A stretch of DNA of 64,000 bases from Sabulicella glaciei (GCF_026183895.1 NZ_JAPFQI010000005.1:124001-188000), one strand, 5' to 3'. Numbered from the stretch's first letter, positions 42,532 through 52,276 are shown. Made by a program: numbers and translations. Notes: a model not told the origin generated them from the letters alone.

Positions 42532-43614
42532 TCAGCCCAGCAGGCGGCCCAGCACCCGCGCCGTGTAGTCCACCACCGGGATCACCCGGCCGTAATTGAT
42601 GCGCGAGGGCCCGATGACTCCGATGGCGCCGACGATCTTCTCCTGGGCGTTGCGGAAGGGCGCCACGACCACGGACAGCCCGGCGCTGCTGAACAGCCCG
42701 CTTTCCGCGCCGATGAAGATCTGCACCCCCTCGCCGCGCTGCGCGAGTTCCAGCAGGCGCAGCGTCGTTTCCTGCGCCTCCAGCCGCTCGAACAGGGCCG
42801 AGATTTCCTGCACGCGGGCGAGGTTCTCGACATTCTCCAGCAGCCGCGCCTGGCCGCGCAGGATGAGCGATCCGGCCGAGCCGCCGGCCCAGGTGGCCAG
42901 CCCCGCCTCGATCACCTGATGCGTCAGCGCGTCCAGCGCGGTGCGGTTGGCCGCGATCTCGTCCGCCACCGCGCCGCGCGTTTCCTCCAGCGTGCGCCCG
43001 GTGAGGCGCGCATTGAGGTAGTTGCCGGCCTGGATCAGCGCCGCGGGGGGCAGGCCGGGCGGCACCTCGATGACGCGGTTCTCCACGCGCCCATCCTCGG
43101 AGACCAGCACCACCAGGGCGCGGCCGGGGCCGAGGGGCACGAACTCGATGTGGCGCACCGCCGCCTCGCCCTTGGGCGCGACCACGAGTCCGGCCGCCCC
43201 GGCGAGGCCGGACAGCATCTGCCCCGCCTCGGCCAGGGTTTCCTGGAGGGAGCGGCCATGGGCGGCGCAGCGCGCGGCGATGGTTTCGCGCTCCTCCGCC
43301 GACAGGTCGCCGAACTCCAGCAGCCCGTCCACGAAGAGGCGCAGGCCCCGCTCCGTCGGCAGGCGCCCGGCGGAGGTGTGGGGGGCGTAGAGCAGCCCCG
43401 CCTCCTCCAGATCGGCCATGACGTTGCGGATGGAGGCGGGGGACAGGTTCAGCGGCAGGCGGCGCGACAAGGTGCGGGAGCCGACCGGCTCGCCGGTCTG
43501 GACATACACCTCCACCAGCTCGCGCAGCACGGCGGTGGCGCGGGGGTCGAGGGCCTGGGACATCGAAAGGGCGGGCAGGAGGCTCGTCGTGCGGGGCTTG
43601 TTCATGTTTTGCAC
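42532..43614 (-). CDS. hrcA: HrcA heat-inducible repressor
   Basis: The product is 360 residues. TAVLRELVEVYVQTGEPVGS and LNLSPASIRNVMADLEEAGLL form the winged helix. PHTSAGRLPTERGLRLFVDGL and the end block IGVIGPSRINYGRVIPVVDYTA are HrcA signatures. It represses groESL-type operons by binding CIRCE elements. I see no CIRCE in the 54-base gap upstream, so autoregulation here is not supported. ATG 43614 (or 43605) is the start. Confidence 0.9.
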   Translation of the reverse strand: MQNMNKPRTTSLLPALSMSQALDPRATAVLRELVEVYVQTGEPVGSRTLSRRLPLNLSPASIRNVMADLEEAGLLYAPHTSAGRLPTERGLRLFVDGLLEFGDLSAEERETIAARCAAHGRSLQETLAEAGQMLSGLAGAAGLVVAPKGEAAVRHIEFVPLGPGRALVVLVSEDGRVENRVIEVPPGLPPAALIQAGNYLNARLTGRTLEETRGAVADEIAANRTALDALTHQVIEAGLATWAGGSAGSLILRGQARLLENVENLARVQEISALFERLEAQETTLRLLELAQRGEGVQIFIGAESGLFSSAGLSVVVAPFRNAQEKIVGAIGVIGPSRINYGRVIPVVDYTARVLGRLLG

Positions 43615-43630
43615 AGGGAGTCTTGGGTCG

Positions 43631-43659
43631 GGCGGGGTTCAGGTCAAGAGAAACCCGCC
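43631..43659 (-). terminator. Imperfect hairpin between the efflux operon and hrcA
   Basis: GGCGGG plus TT (43631-43639, one G bulged) pairs with AACCCGCC (43652-43659) around a 12-base loop. It is placed just after the TolC-like gene stop on the minus strand, before hrcA. No U tract follows. It may separate the efflux and heat-shock transcripts. Confidence 0.35.
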
Positions 43660-43668
43660 ATGCCCGTC

Positions 43669-44838
43669 CTAGGGCACGACCCCCCGCGCCTGGTTCAGCC
43701 GCGACCGGGCGCGGTTCGCCTCCACCGCCGCGCGGCCCTCGTCATTCGCCGCTTCCAGCCGAAGCTGGCGCACGCGGAACAGGTCGAACGTGCCGGTCTC
43801 GCCGCCGCGGAAGGCGTTGAGGGCGATCGCCTCCTGCTCCCGCGCCACGGCGAGGCGCTGGCGGGCGATGCGGAGATTGGCCTCCGCCGCGCGCAGCGCC
43901 GCCTCGGCGCGGCTGGCGGCGGCGGCCACCTGCCGGCGCGACTGCTCGAGTTCCGCCGCCGCGCGCGTCACCTCGCCCTGGGCCTGGGCGCGGCGGGGGG
44001 CGTTGCGGCCCTCCGTCGCCAGGGGCAGGCGGAAGCGCAGGCCGAGCGAGGTGCCCTCGTTCGTGCCGGTGCCGCCCTCCTGCCGGGCGAAGATCCCCAC
44101 CTCCGGGTTGTCGCGCGGGGTGGCGGCGACGTAGCGCGCTTGGGCGGAAGCCGTTTGCAGCACCGCCTCGGCGGCGGCGAGGAGGGGATGCGGCCGGGCG
44201 GGCGGGAGGACGCGCTCGGGCGGCAGCGTCGGGTCCAGCCCGCCCGTCGCGACGCGATACAGGGCGCGGGCTTGTTCCTGCTCGGCCTGGGCCTGGGACA
44301 GGGCGAGCTCGGCGGCCAGGGTCTCGTTGCGGGCCAGCAGCGCCTCGCCGGGCGGGATGTCGCCCAGGCGGGCCCGGCGCGACACGTCATTGGCGATGGC
44401 GCGGGCGGTGGTCAGCCGCTCCCGCGCCAGCTGCACGGCGCGTCCCGCCTCGGCCGCGTTCCACCACGCGTCGCGCAGCGCCCCGGCCACCTCCAGCCGC
44501 CGCAGGGCGAGGCGGCGTTCCTGCTCCGCCACGCTGGTCGCGACCGAGCCGGCGAGGGCCTGGCGCTGGCCGGGCAGCCAGATCGGCAGGGCAAGCTCGG
44601 CGTCCAGCTCCCGCACCTCGCGCGGGCCGCGCGTGTCGGACCGGAAGGAGCCGGACACGGCCGGCGGCAGCGGCGTCAGCGACCGCACCGTGGCCGAGCG
44701 CGCCGCCGCCACCTCGCGCTGGGCGGCGATGGCGCGGGCGCCCGCGTCGAGCGCCATGGCGGCGTCCACATGGGTGGAAAGCTGCGCCCGGGCGACCCCG
44801 GGCAGGAGGAGCAGGAGCAGCAGCAGGAGGCGCGTCAT
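43669..44838 (-). CDS. TolC-family outer-membrane efflux protein (CzcC/CusC-like)
   Basis: The product is 389 residues. A signal peptide (MTRLLLLLLLLLPGVARA) leads to two repeats of long amphipathic helices, with FRLPLATEG and RLPLW-type strand segments and ALNAFRGGETGTFDLFRVRQL near the end. It is the outer-membrane duct of the RND system. ATG 44838 overlaps the RND gene's stop (ATGA). Confidence 0.82.
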   Translation of the reverse strand: MTRLLLLLLLLLPGVARAQLSTHVDAAMALDAGARAIAAQREVAAARSATVRSLTPLPPAVSGSFRSDTRGPREVRELDAELALPIWLPGQRQALAGSVATSVAEQERRLALRRLEVAGALRDAWWNAAEAGRAVQLARERLTTARAIANDVSRRARLGDIPPGEALLARNETLAAELALSQAQAEQEQARALYRVATGGLDPTLPPERVLPPARPHPLLAAAEAVLQTASAQARYVAATPRDNPEVGIFARQEGGTGTNEGTSLGLRFRLPLATEGRNAPRRAQAQGEVTRAAAELEQSRRQVAAAASRAEAALRAAEANLRIARQRLAVAREQEAIALNAFRGGETGTFDLFRVRQLRLEAANDEGRAAVEANRARSRLNQARGVVP

Positions 44839-47800
44839 TCGGCGGGCTTCCCTTCGATGGCTTCGGGCTGTCGCGCGGCGCGTGGCAGGGCGAAGCGCTC
44901 GTAGAGGATGGGCAGGAGCACCAGGGTCAGCACCGTCGCGGTGACGAGGCCGCCGATGACGACCACCGCCAGCGGCCGCTGGATCTCCGAGCCCGGCCCG
45001 GTGGCGAACAGGAAGGGCACCAGCGCCAGCGCGGCGATGGAGGCGGTGAGCGTCACCGGCGTCATGCGCCGCTTCGCCCCCTCCCGCACCGCCTGCGACA
45101 GGTCGAGCCCGTCCTCGGCGATCAGCCGGTTCACGTAGGAGATGAGCACGACGCCGTTCAGCACCGCGATGCCCATCAGGCACAGGAAGCCGACGGAGGC
45201 GGGCACCGACAGGAACTCGCCGGACAGCCACAGCGCCACGACGCCGCCGATCAGCGCGAAGGGCACGTTGCAGAAGACCAGCGTCGCCTGGCGCAGGCTG
45301 TTGAAGGTGAGGTAGAGCAGCAGGAAGATGCCCGCCATCGCCAGGGGCACCACCACGGTCAGCCGGGCCTGGGCGCGGCTCTGGTTCTCGAACTGACCGC
45401 CCCAGGCGACCTCGTAGCCGGGCGGGATGCCGACGCGCTCGCCCACCACGCGCTGCGCCTCGGCCACGAAGCCGCCCACGTCGCGCCCGCGCACATTGGC
45501 CAGCACGGTCGCCATGCGCTGCGCCTGCTCGCGCACCACCTGCACCGCCCCCTCCTCCTCACGGATCTCCGCGACCTGGGACAGCAGCACCGTGCCGCCG
45601 CCGGGCAGGGCGATGGGCACGCGCGCGAGGTCACCGGCCGAGCGGCGCAGCCCCGCCTCGCCGCGCAGCAGCACGGGGATGCGGCGCTCGCCTTCCAGCA
45701 CCTCGCCGACGCGCACGCCGTCCACCCAGACGCGCAGCGCTTCCTGCACCTCGCCTGCGTTCAGGCCGACGCGTCCGGCGGCGGTGCGGTCCACGCGGAT
45801 CGTGAGGTACTTCATCCCCTCGTTGCGCAGGGCGAAGACGTCGGCGGAGCCGGGCGTGCCGCGCAGGGCGGCCTCGATCTCGCGCGCGATGCGGTTCAGC
45901 TCCGGGATCTCGGGGCCGAAGACCTTCACCACCACGTCGCCGCGCGCGCCGATGATCATCTCCTGCACGCGCATGTCGATGGGCTGCGCGAAGGAGTAGG
46001 TGACGCCCGGGATGGCATCCATCACATCGCGCACGCGGTCCATCACCCAGGGCATGCCGCCACGCCGCGCTTCCTCGCGCCAGGAATCGCGCGGCGCCAT
46101 CTGCAGGAACATGTCGGTGTCGTTCAGCCCGACCGGATCGATGCCTAGCTCGTCCGCGCCGGCGCGGGCCATGATGCCCTGCACCTCCGGCACCTGGGCG
46201 CGGATCTCGCGCGCGATGCGCAAGTCCACCTCGGCCGTCTCGTCCACGCCGATGGTCGGGTGCTTGCGCACGGTGATGACGGGCGTGCCCTCGTCCATCG
46301 CCGGGATGAAGATGGAGCCGATCTGCCCGAAGGCCAGAAAGGCCGCGACCAACCCGGCCAACGCCGCGCCGCCGATGACGAGGGGGCGACGCATCGCCCA
46401 TTCCAGGAAGGGGTCGTAGACGGCGTGGAGGCGACGGACCAGCCAGGGCTCCCGCGCATGGCCGCCCTTCAGCAAGAGGGCGCACATCACCGGCACCACG
46501 GTCAGCGACAGGGTCAGCGCGACGAGCAGGGCGAAGGCGATGGTGAGGGCGACGGGCGAGAAGAGCCGCCCCTCCAGCCCCTGCAGCGACAGGAGCGGCA
46601 CGAAGACGCCGACGATGATGACGACGCCCGAGACGAGCGGCACCGCCACCTCGCGCGTCGCCTCGCCCACCAGCCGCACGCGCTGCGCCATGGTCAGCCC
46701 CGTCGGCGCGGCGTGGAAGCGGTGCGCCGCGTTCTCCACCACCACCACCGCGCAATCCACCAGGAGGCCGATGGCGATGGCCATGCCGCCCAGCGACATG
46801 ATGTTGGCCGAAAGTCCTTGCCACTTCATCACGCCGAAGGTTCCCAGCACGGCGAGCGGCAGGGAGAGGGAGACCACCAGCGCGGCGCGCCAGTTGCCGA
46901 GAAACAGCAGCAGCAGGACGACCACCAGCGCGATCGCCTCCAGCAGCACCTTCTGCACGGTCCAGACCGCCTCGCCGATCAGCTCCGCGCGGTCATAGAA
47001 CAGGACGAAGCGCACGCCTTCGGGAAGCTGGCGCTCGATGGCCGGGATGCGGGACTTCACCCCCTCCACCACCTCGCGCGCATTCGCGCCGCGCAGGCCG
47101 AGCACGAGGCCCCACACCGCCTCCGCCTCGCCGTCGCGGGTGACGACGCCGTTGCGCGGCAGCCCGCCGAAGCGCACATCCGCGACGTCGGAGACGCGCA
47201 CCACCCCTGCCTCGCGTGCGACGAGGACGATGGAGCGCACCTCCTCCAGCGAGCGGATGCGGCCTTCGGCGCGGACCAGCAGCGCCTCCTCGCCGTCGCG
47301 GATGCGGCCGGCACCGTCGTTGCGGTTGTTGCGCTCGATTGCCTCCTCCAGCATGCGCGTGGTGATGCCGCGCGAGGCCATGGCGATGGGATCGGGCACC
47401 ACCTCATAGGTGCGGACATAGCCGCCCAGCGCGTTCACGTCGGCCACGCCTGGCACCGCGCGCAACTGCGGCCGGACCACCCAGTCCAGCAGGGTGCGCG
47501 CGTCGCGCGGGCTGAGGTCCGGCCCTTCCAGCGTGAACATCAGCATCTCGCCGAGCGGGGTGACGATGGGCGCCAGCCCGCCATCCACCCCGTCGGGCAG
47601 CTGGTCGTCGATCTCGTTCAGCCTTTCGCCCACCTGGGCGCGGGCCCAGAAGATGTCCGTGCCCGCCGCGAACTCGAAGGTCATGAGCGAGACGGAGAAG
47701 CGCGTGGTCGAGCGCATGGAAACGAGGTTGGGGATGCCGCGCATGGACAGCTCGACGGGCTGGGTGACGCGGCGCTCCAGCTCCTCCGGCGTCAGGCCGG

Positions 47801-47960
47801 GGGCGCGCATGGAAACCAGCACCTGCGTCGGCGACACGTCGGGAAAAGCGTCGATGGGTAGGGCGCGGTAGGAGAGGAAGCCCCAGGCCGCGAGGGCCAG
47901 GGCGGCGACGATCACCAGCAGGCGCTGGCGCAGCGCCGTGTCCACGAGGCGTGCGAGCAT
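44835..47960 (-). CDS. Heavy-metal RND efflux pump (CzcA/CusA family)
   Basis: The product is 1041 residues with 12 membrane helices and two large periplasmic loops. LPIDAFPDVSPTQV, the TM4 segment AIAIGLLVDCAVVVVEN with Asp402, and FGQIGSIFIPAMDEGTPVIT mark the heavy-metal (HME) RND family. The TM4 sequence AIGxxxDxA is closer to the CusA form than to the DFGxxxDGA of CzcA, hinting at Cu/Ag over Zn/Co/Cd, although Cys follows the Asp instead of Ala. It is a proton-driven antiporter joined by the adaptor and TolC-like proteins. No metal-sensing regulator is adjacent. Confidence 0.88.
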   Translation of the reverse strand: MLARLVDTALRQRLLVIVAALALAAWGFLSYRALPIDAFPDVSPTQVLVSMRAPGLTPEELERRVTQPVELSMRGIPNLVSMRSTTRFSVSLMTFEFAAGTDIFWARAQVGERLNEIDDQLPDGVDGGLAPIVTPLGEMLMFTLEGPDLSPRDARTLLDWVVRPQLRAVPGVADVNALGGYVRTYEVVPDPIAMASRGITTRMLEEAIERNNRNDGAGRIRDGEEALLVRAEGRIRSLEEVRSIVLVAREAGVVRVSDVADVRFGGLPRNGVVTRDGEAEAVWGLVLGLRGANAREVVEGVKSRIPAIERQLPEGVRFVLFYDRAELIGEAVWTVQKVLLEAIALVVVLLLLFLGNWRAALVVSLSLPLAVLGTFGVMKWQGLSANIMSLGGMAIAIGLLVDCAVVVVENAAHRFHAAPTGLTMAQRVRLVGEATREVAVPLVSGVVIIVGVFVPLLSLQGLEGRLFSPVALTIAFALLVALTLSLTVVPVMCALLLKGGHAREPWLVRRLHAVYDPFLEWAMRRPLVIGGAALAGLVAAFLAFGQIGSIFIPAMDEGTPVITVRKHPTIGVDETAEVDLRIAREIRAQVPEVQGIMARAGADELGIDPVGLNDTDMFLQMAPRDSWREEARRGGMPWVMDRVRDVMDAIPGVTYSFAQPIDMRVQEMIIGARGDVVVKVFGPEIPELNRIAREIEAALRGTPGSADVFALRNEGMKYLTIRVDRTAAGRVGLNAGEVQEALRVWVDGVRVGEVLEGERRIPVLLRGEAGLRRSAGDLARVPIALPGGGTVLLSQVAEIREEEGAVQVVREQAQRMATVLANVRGRDVGGFVAEAQRVVGERVGIPPGYEVAWGGQFENQSRAQARLTVVVPLAMAGIFLLLYLTFNSLRQATLVFCNVPFALIGGVVALWLSGEFLSVPASVGFLCLMGIAVLNGVVLISYVNRLIAEDGLDLSQAVREGAKRRMTPVTLTASIAALALVPFLFATGPGSEIQRPLAVVVIGGLVTATVLTLVLLPILYERFALPRAARQPEAIEGKPAE

Positions 47961-47964
47961 GGGC

Positions 47965-49104
47965 TCAGCTCTGGTCCGCTTCGGCCAGCTCGGCGAGCAG
48001 GGCGAGCATACCGCGCGTCGCCACTTGGTCGCTGGGCTGCAGCGGGCCGCGCAGCGAGGTGACCTGCGCCGTTTCGCCCACCACCTGCACCGGCCGGGCG
48101 GCGAAGCCCGACTCGGTGCGAACGAAGACCCAGGAGCGCTCGCGGTGGCGCACCACCGCGCCCGCCGGGACGCGCCATTGCGACTCGCCGGCCCGCCGCG
48201 TTTCCAGCGCGACGGTGACCGCCTGGCCCGGGCGCAGCGCCTCGGCGCCATGGTTGACCAGCGCCGTGGCCTGCACGCTCTGCGTCGCCGCGTCGGCGGT
48301 GCGGCCCAGGCGCAGGACGACGCCGGACGCGCCATGCGCCGGCACGGAGATCGGCGACTCCACGGACAGCGCCGAGATGCGTGCGATCGGCACCTGGATG
48401 TTGATCCAGAGCGGCTCCAGCTGCGCGATGGAGAGCAGCGGCGCCGCCTGCGCCACGCGCTCACCCGCCGTGGCGGCGCGGCCGATCACCACCCCGTCCA
48501 TCGGGCTGGTGACGGTCAGCGCCTGGCGAATGCGGCGCCCCTGGCGCAGCTCCGCCACCTCGGTTTCCGCCATGCCGAGCAGACTGAGCATCTGGGTGCG
48601 TTCGTCCAGCGCGGCGGCGGCAGCGCGTGCCTCGGCGCGGGTGATGATGAGGCGGCGCTCGGCGATGACGCGCTCGCGGAAGAGCTGCTCGTCGCGGCGC
48701 TGCTTCTCCGAAGCCAGCTCGGCGCGGGTCGCGGCTTCCAGGAACAGGCGCTGTGCCTCCACCAGCTCGGTGGAGCGCAGCCGGGCGACGGGCTGGCCGG
48801 CGCGCACGCGCTCGTCGGGCGCGACCAGCAGCGTCTCGATCAACCCCGCTGCCGGGGCGGCGACCACGCGCAGCTGGCTGGGCGGCACCACCACCTGGCC
48901 CGGCAGCGACACCTCGGCGGAGCCGGTTTCCCGCTCGACGCGCGCCAGCTCGATCCCGGCCGAGCGGATCTGCCGGTCATCGAGGCGCAATGCCACCTCG
49001 AAGGTGGCCTGCTGGGCGTGGACGGGGCTGGCGAGGCTGAGCAGCAGAAGGGCGGCGCGGCACACCCGGGTGAAAGGTGTGGAGGGGAAGCTTTCCAACG
49101 GCAT
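47965..49104 (-). CDS. RND periplasmic adaptor (CzcB/CusB-like membrane fusion protein)
   Basis: The product is 379 residues. The signal peptide is about 30 residues, ending SLASPVHA. VSLPGQVVVPPSQLRVVAAP and AAGLIETLLVAPDERVRAGQ form the lipoyl/barrel-sandwich part, a coiled hairpin follows, and TVTSPMDGVVIGRAATAGERV closes it. Its stop lies 4 bases before the RND start. It links the pump to the outer-membrane duct. No His-rich metal site is obvious. Confidence 0.83.
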   Translation of the reverse strand: MPLESFPSTPFTRVCRAALLLLSLASPVHAQQATFEVALRLDDRQIRSAGIELARVERETGSAEVSLPGQVVVPPSQLRVVAAPAAGLIETLLVAPDERVRAGQPVARLRSTELVEAQRLFLEAATRAELASEKQRRDEQLFRERVIAERRLIITRAEARAAAAALDERTQMLSLLGMAETEVAELRQGRRIRQALTVTSPMDGVVIGRAATAGERVAQAAPLLSIAQLEPLWINIQVPIARISALSVESPISVPAHGASGVVLRLGRTADAATQSVQATALVNHGAEALRPGQAVTVALETRRAGESQWRVPAGAVVRHRERSWVFVRTESGFAARPVQVVGETAQVTSLRGPLQPSDQVATRGMLALLAELAEADQS

Positions 49105-49158
49105 GGTGCGGCGCAATAAGTGTGTGAAGCTTGACCCACGCTGAATGGAGATCGTTGC

Positions 49159-49908
49159 ATGATCGTGCTTGTCACCGGCGCCACGGCCGGCTTCGGCCTC
49201 CACGTCGCACGGCGCTTCGCCGCGCGCGGCGACCGCGTCATTGCCGCGGGGCGGCGGCAGGACCGGCTGGAGGCGCTGCGCGAAGAGTTGGGCGCGGACC
49301 GGCTGCTGCCGCTGGTGCTGGACGTGCGCGACCGCGCGGCGGTGGGCGCCGCCATCGAAGGGCTGCCGGAGGAATGGGCGGCAATCGACATCTGCGTGAA
49401 CAATGCGGGCCTCGCCCTCGGCCTCGCCCCGGCGCAGGAGGCGGACCTCGACGATTGGGACGCGATGGTGGACACCAACATCAAGGGGCTGATGTACGTC
49501 ACCCGCGCCGTGCTGCCCGGCATGGTGGCGCGCGACCGCGGGCATGTCGTGAACATCGGCTCCACCGCGGGCGACTACGCCTATCCGGGTGGCAACGCCT
49601 ATGGCGGCACCAAGGCCTTCGTGCGGCAGTTCTCGCTCAACCTGCGCGCCGACCTTTGGGGAACGAAGGTGCGCGTGACCGACATCGAGCCGGGCCTCGT
49701 TGGCGGCACGGAGTTCTCCAGCGTGCGCTTTCATGGTGACAACGCGCGCGCCGCCGCGATCTATGAGGGCACGGAGGCGCTGACGCCGGAGGACATCGCC
49801 GAGGCGGTGGAATGGGTGGCGACGCGCCCGGCACGGGTCAACGTGAACCTCCTGCAGGTGATGCCCGTGAGCCAGTCCTTCGGACCGCTGCGCGTCCACA
49901 AGGGCTAG
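49159..49908 (+). CDS. ydfG: NADP-dependent 3-hydroxy acid dehydrogenase YdfG
   Basis: The product is 249 residues and resembles E. coli YdfG along its whole length: MIVLVTGATAGFG, VNNAGLALGLAPAQ, NIGSTAGDYAYPGGNAYGGT with the catalytic Ser/Tyr, TKAFVRQFSLNLR and TDIEPGLVGGTEFS. YdfG oxidises L-allo-threonine and serine and reduces malonic semialdehyde and related 3-oxo acids. It is divergent from the efflux operon across 54 bases. Confidence 0.9.
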   Translation: MIVLVTGATAGFGLHVARRFAARGDRVIAAGRRQDRLEALREELGADRLLPLVLDVRDRAAVGAAIEGLPEEWAAIDICVNNAGLALGLAPAQEADLDDWDAMVDTNIKGLMYVTRAVLPGMVARDRGHVVNIGSTAGDYAYPGGNAYGGTKAFVRQFSLNLRADLWGTKVRVTDIEPGLVGGTEFSSVRFHGDNARAAAIYEGTEALTPEDIAEAVEWVATRPARVNVNLLQVMPVSQSFGPLRVHKG

Positions 49909-49948
49909 GGAAGTTCCGCCGCGCCGGAACCGGGGCTAGGATTCCCCC

Positions 49949-51130
49949 ATGCTCCAAGGCCGCCGCATCCTCCTCGTCGTGTCGGGCAGCGTCGCCGCCT
50001 TCAAGGCGCTGATGCTGGCCCGTCTCCTGCGCGAGGAGGGGGCGACGGTGCGCGCGATCCTCACCGCAGGCGGCGCGCGCTTCGTCACCCGCGAATCGCT
50101 GGCCGCGCTGACGGCGGAACCGGTCTTCGACGATCTTTGGGCCGCCGAGGCGGAGATCGGGCATATCCGCCTCGCGCGCTGGGCCGATCTGGTGGTGGTG
50201 GCGCCAGCCAGCGCCTCGCGCCTTGCCGCCATGGCGGGTGGGTTGGCGGGCGACCTCGCGGGTTGCGTGCTGCTGGCGACGCGCGCCCCGGTGCTGGTGG
50301 CGCCGGCCATGAACCCGGCCATGTGGGAACATCCGGCGACGCGGGCCAACGTGGCGCTGCTGCGCGCGCGCGGGGTCGGCTTTATCGGCCCGGATGTGGG
50401 CGCGATGGCCGAGCCGGAATCCGGGCCCGGACGGCTAGTGGAGCCGGAGGCGATGCGCGACGCCGTGCGCGACGCGCTGGCCGAGGGCCCGTTGCGCGGG
50501 CGGCACGTGCTGGTCACCTCAGGGCCGACGCACGAGCCGATCGACCCGGTGCGCTACATCGCCAACCGCTCCTCCGGCCGGCAGGGCCATGCCATCGCCG
50601 CCGCCCTGGCGCGGCTGGGCGCGCGCGTCACGCTGGTGAGCGGGCCGGTCGCCGTGCCCGACCCGGCCGGCGTGCAGGTGGTGCGCGTCGAAACGGCGCG
50701 CGAGATGCTGCAAGCCTGCGAGGCCGCTCTGCCGGCCGATGGCGCGATCTGCGCCGCCGCCGTCGCCGATTGGCGCGTGGCGCGCGAGGCGGGCCAGAAG
50801 CTGAAGAAGGAGCCGGGCGCGGGCGCGCCCGTGCTGGAGATGGCGCTGAATCCCGACATCCTCGCCACGCTCTCCGCCCACGGGCGGCGGCCGCGCCTCG
50901 TGGTCGGCTTCGCGGCGGAAACGGAACGCGTGGTGGAGCACGCGCAGGCCAAGCTGGCGCGCAAGGGCTGCGACTGGATCGTGGCGAATGACGTGTCGGG
51001 CGACGTGATGGGCGGCACGGAGAACGCCGTCCACCTCGTCTCCGCGGCGGGCGTGGAGGACTGGCCGCGCATGCCGAAGCAGGAGGTGGCCGCCCGTCTT
51101 GCCCAGCGCGTCGCGGAGGCGCTGGCGTGA
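49949..51130 (+). CDS. coaBC: Bifunctional phosphopantothenoylcysteine decarboxylase/synthetase CoaBC
   Basis: The product is 393 residues. The CoaC flavin domain has [28 protein letters not shown] (catalytic His) and [13 protein letters not shown] (Asn). The CoaB domain has [22 protein letters not shown], split at family blocks, and [13 protein letters not shown]. These two steps make 4'-phosphopantetheine for CoA. In the loop before GPGR, where E. coli Dfp has ACGD with Cys158, this protein reads AEPE with Glu155. All other key residues look intact. Its stop overlaps dut (GTGA). Confidence 0.87.
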   Translation: MLQGRRILLVVSGSVAAFKALMLARLLREEGATVRAILTAGGARFVTRESLAALTAEPVFDDLWAAEAEIGHIRLARWADLVVVAPASASRLAAMAGGLAGDLAGCVLLATRAPVLVAPAMNPAMWEHPATRANVALLRARGVGFIGPDVGAMAEPESGPGRLVEPEAMRDAVRDALAEGPLRGRHVLVTSGPTHEPIDPVRYIANRSSGRQGHAIAAALARLGARVTLVSGPVAVPDPAGVQVVRVETAREMLQACEAALPADGAICAAAVADWRVAREAGQKLKKEPGAGAPVLEMALNPDILATLSAHGRRPRLVVGFAAETERVVEHAQAKLARKGCDWIVANDVSGDVMGGTENAVHLVSAAGVEDWPRMPKQEVAARLAQRVAEALA

Positions 51131-51606
51131 GCGCCCTCATCGTGCGCGTCGCGCGCCTGCCTTCCGCCGAGGGGCTGCCCCTGCCCACCTATGCGACTTC
51201 TGGCGCCGCCGGGATGGACCTGCTCGCCGCCGCGCCCTGCGTGGTGCCGCCGGGCGGGCGGGCCCTGGTGCCGACCGGGCTGCGCATCGCCCTGCCGCCG
51301 GGCTTCGAGATGCAGGTGCGGCCGCGCTCCGGCCTCGCGCTGCGGCACGGGGTTTCGGTGCTCAACACGCCCGGCACGGTGGATGAGGATTACCGCGGCG
51401 AGGTGGGGGTGATCCTGTTCAATTCCGGGACCGAACCCTTCGCGGTGGCGCGCGGCGACCGTGTGGCCCAGGCAGTCTTCGCGCCGGTGGTGCGGGCGGC
51501 GTGGGAGGAGGTGGCGGGCCTGGACGAGACGGCGCGGGGGGAAGGGGGGTTCGGCTCCACGGGCCATGCGGCCGGAAATGTCGCAAACTCCCTCAACAAA
51601 GGGTGA
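51127..51606 (+). CDS. dut: Deoxyuridine 5'-triphosphatase (dUTPase)
   Basis: The product is 159 residues, a normal length for the trimeric enzyme. The five motifs are visible: [25 protein letters not shown] (with the catalytic Asp and the uracil hairpin), GDRVAQAVF and [10 protein letters not shown]. It hydrolyses dUTP to dUMP. The GTG start overlaps coaBC, a common coaBC-dut pairing in alphaproteobacteria. Confidence 0.9.
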   Translation: MSALIVRVARLPSAEGLPLPTYATSGAAGMDLLAAAPCVVPPGGRALVPTGLRIALPPGFEMQVRPRSGLALRHGVSVLNTPGTVDEDYRGEVGVILFNSGTEPFAVARGDRVAQAVFAPVVRAAWEEVAGLDETARGEGGFGSTGHAAGNVANSLNKG

Positions 51607-51608
51607 CA

Positions 51609-51637
51609 TTGTCGCAAGTTTTGTTAAACCTTCCAAT
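51609..51637 (+). promoter_or_regulatory. Candidate sigma-70 promoter of the lipoprotein gene
   Basis: TTGTCG (51609-51614), a 17-base spacer and TCCAAT (51632-51637) each match four of six consensus bases. The stretch is unusually AT-rich for this window. A small GCGGG/CCCGC hairpin (51638-51654) and GGAAGGAAAT ribosome-binding region follow before ATG 51674. Confidence 0.45.
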
Positions 51638-51673
51638 GCGGGCAACGATCCCGCGATTGAGGAAGGAAATATC

Positions 51674-52276
51674 ATGCTTCGCGCGCTGGCCCTTCTCGGC
51701 CTGTTCCTGACGACTGCCTGCGCCACGGTGACGCAGGGAACCACCGCCACCATTGCTGTCACCACCGAGCCAGCCGGGGCCACCTGCACGGTCAGCCGCG
51801 ACGGCTCGGCCATCGCCGTGGTGAACCCGACGCCGGGCACGGTGACGATCAGCCGTTCCTCCCGCGACCTCGCTGTACGCTGCGAGCGCCAGGGCTTTCA
51901 GACCGCTGTCGCCACGGCCCCGGCCGGGTTCCAGCCCATGACGATGGGCAACCTCCTGATCGGCGGACTGATCGGCGTTGCTGTGGACGCCGCCTCCGGC
52001 GCGATCAGCACGTATCCGGCCAACGTCGCCCTTACCCTGCCGCCCGGCCAGTTCGGGACGGCGGAATCACGGGAGGCTTGGTTCGCCACCCGGAGGCGCG
52101 AGATCGATCAGACGACGGAAGCGCGCGTTGCCGCCGCCCGCGCGGCATGCCCGGAGCGTAGCCGCAGCGCGCCCACGGCCTGCGACTTGGAGGTATCCTT
52201 CATCGAAGGAGAACGCGCGGAGCAACTGCGCCTGCTGGCGGAGCAGGAGAACGCTTCCCCGCTGCCACGGACCTGA
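51674..52276 (+). CDS. PEGA-like lipoprotein
   Basis: The product is 200 residues. The signal MLRALALLGLFLTTACA has a lipobox Cys at position 17. The mature start ATIAVTTEPAGATCTVSRDG resembles a PEGA beta domain, followed by a Gly-rich hydrophobic stretch (LLIGGLIGVAVDAASGA) and a helical C-terminus. AAGGAAAT precedes the ATG. The last 77 bases overlap the end of the opposite-strand methyltransferase gene. The function is unknown; a cell-envelope role is likely. Confidence 0.7.
   Translation: MLRALALLGLFLTTACATVTQGTTATIAVTTEPAGATCTVSRDGSAIAVVNPTPGTVTISRSSRDLAVRCERQGFQTAVATAPAGFQPMTMGNLLIGGLIGVAVDAASGAISTYPANVALTLPPGQFGTAESREAWFATRRREIDQTTEARVAAARAACPERSRSAPTACDLEVSFIEGERAEQLRLLAEQENASPLPRT

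Noticed and set aside
43615-43668. CIRCE element upstream of hrcA
   Set aside because: The gap has no TTAGCACTC-N9-GAGTGCTAA or close variant.
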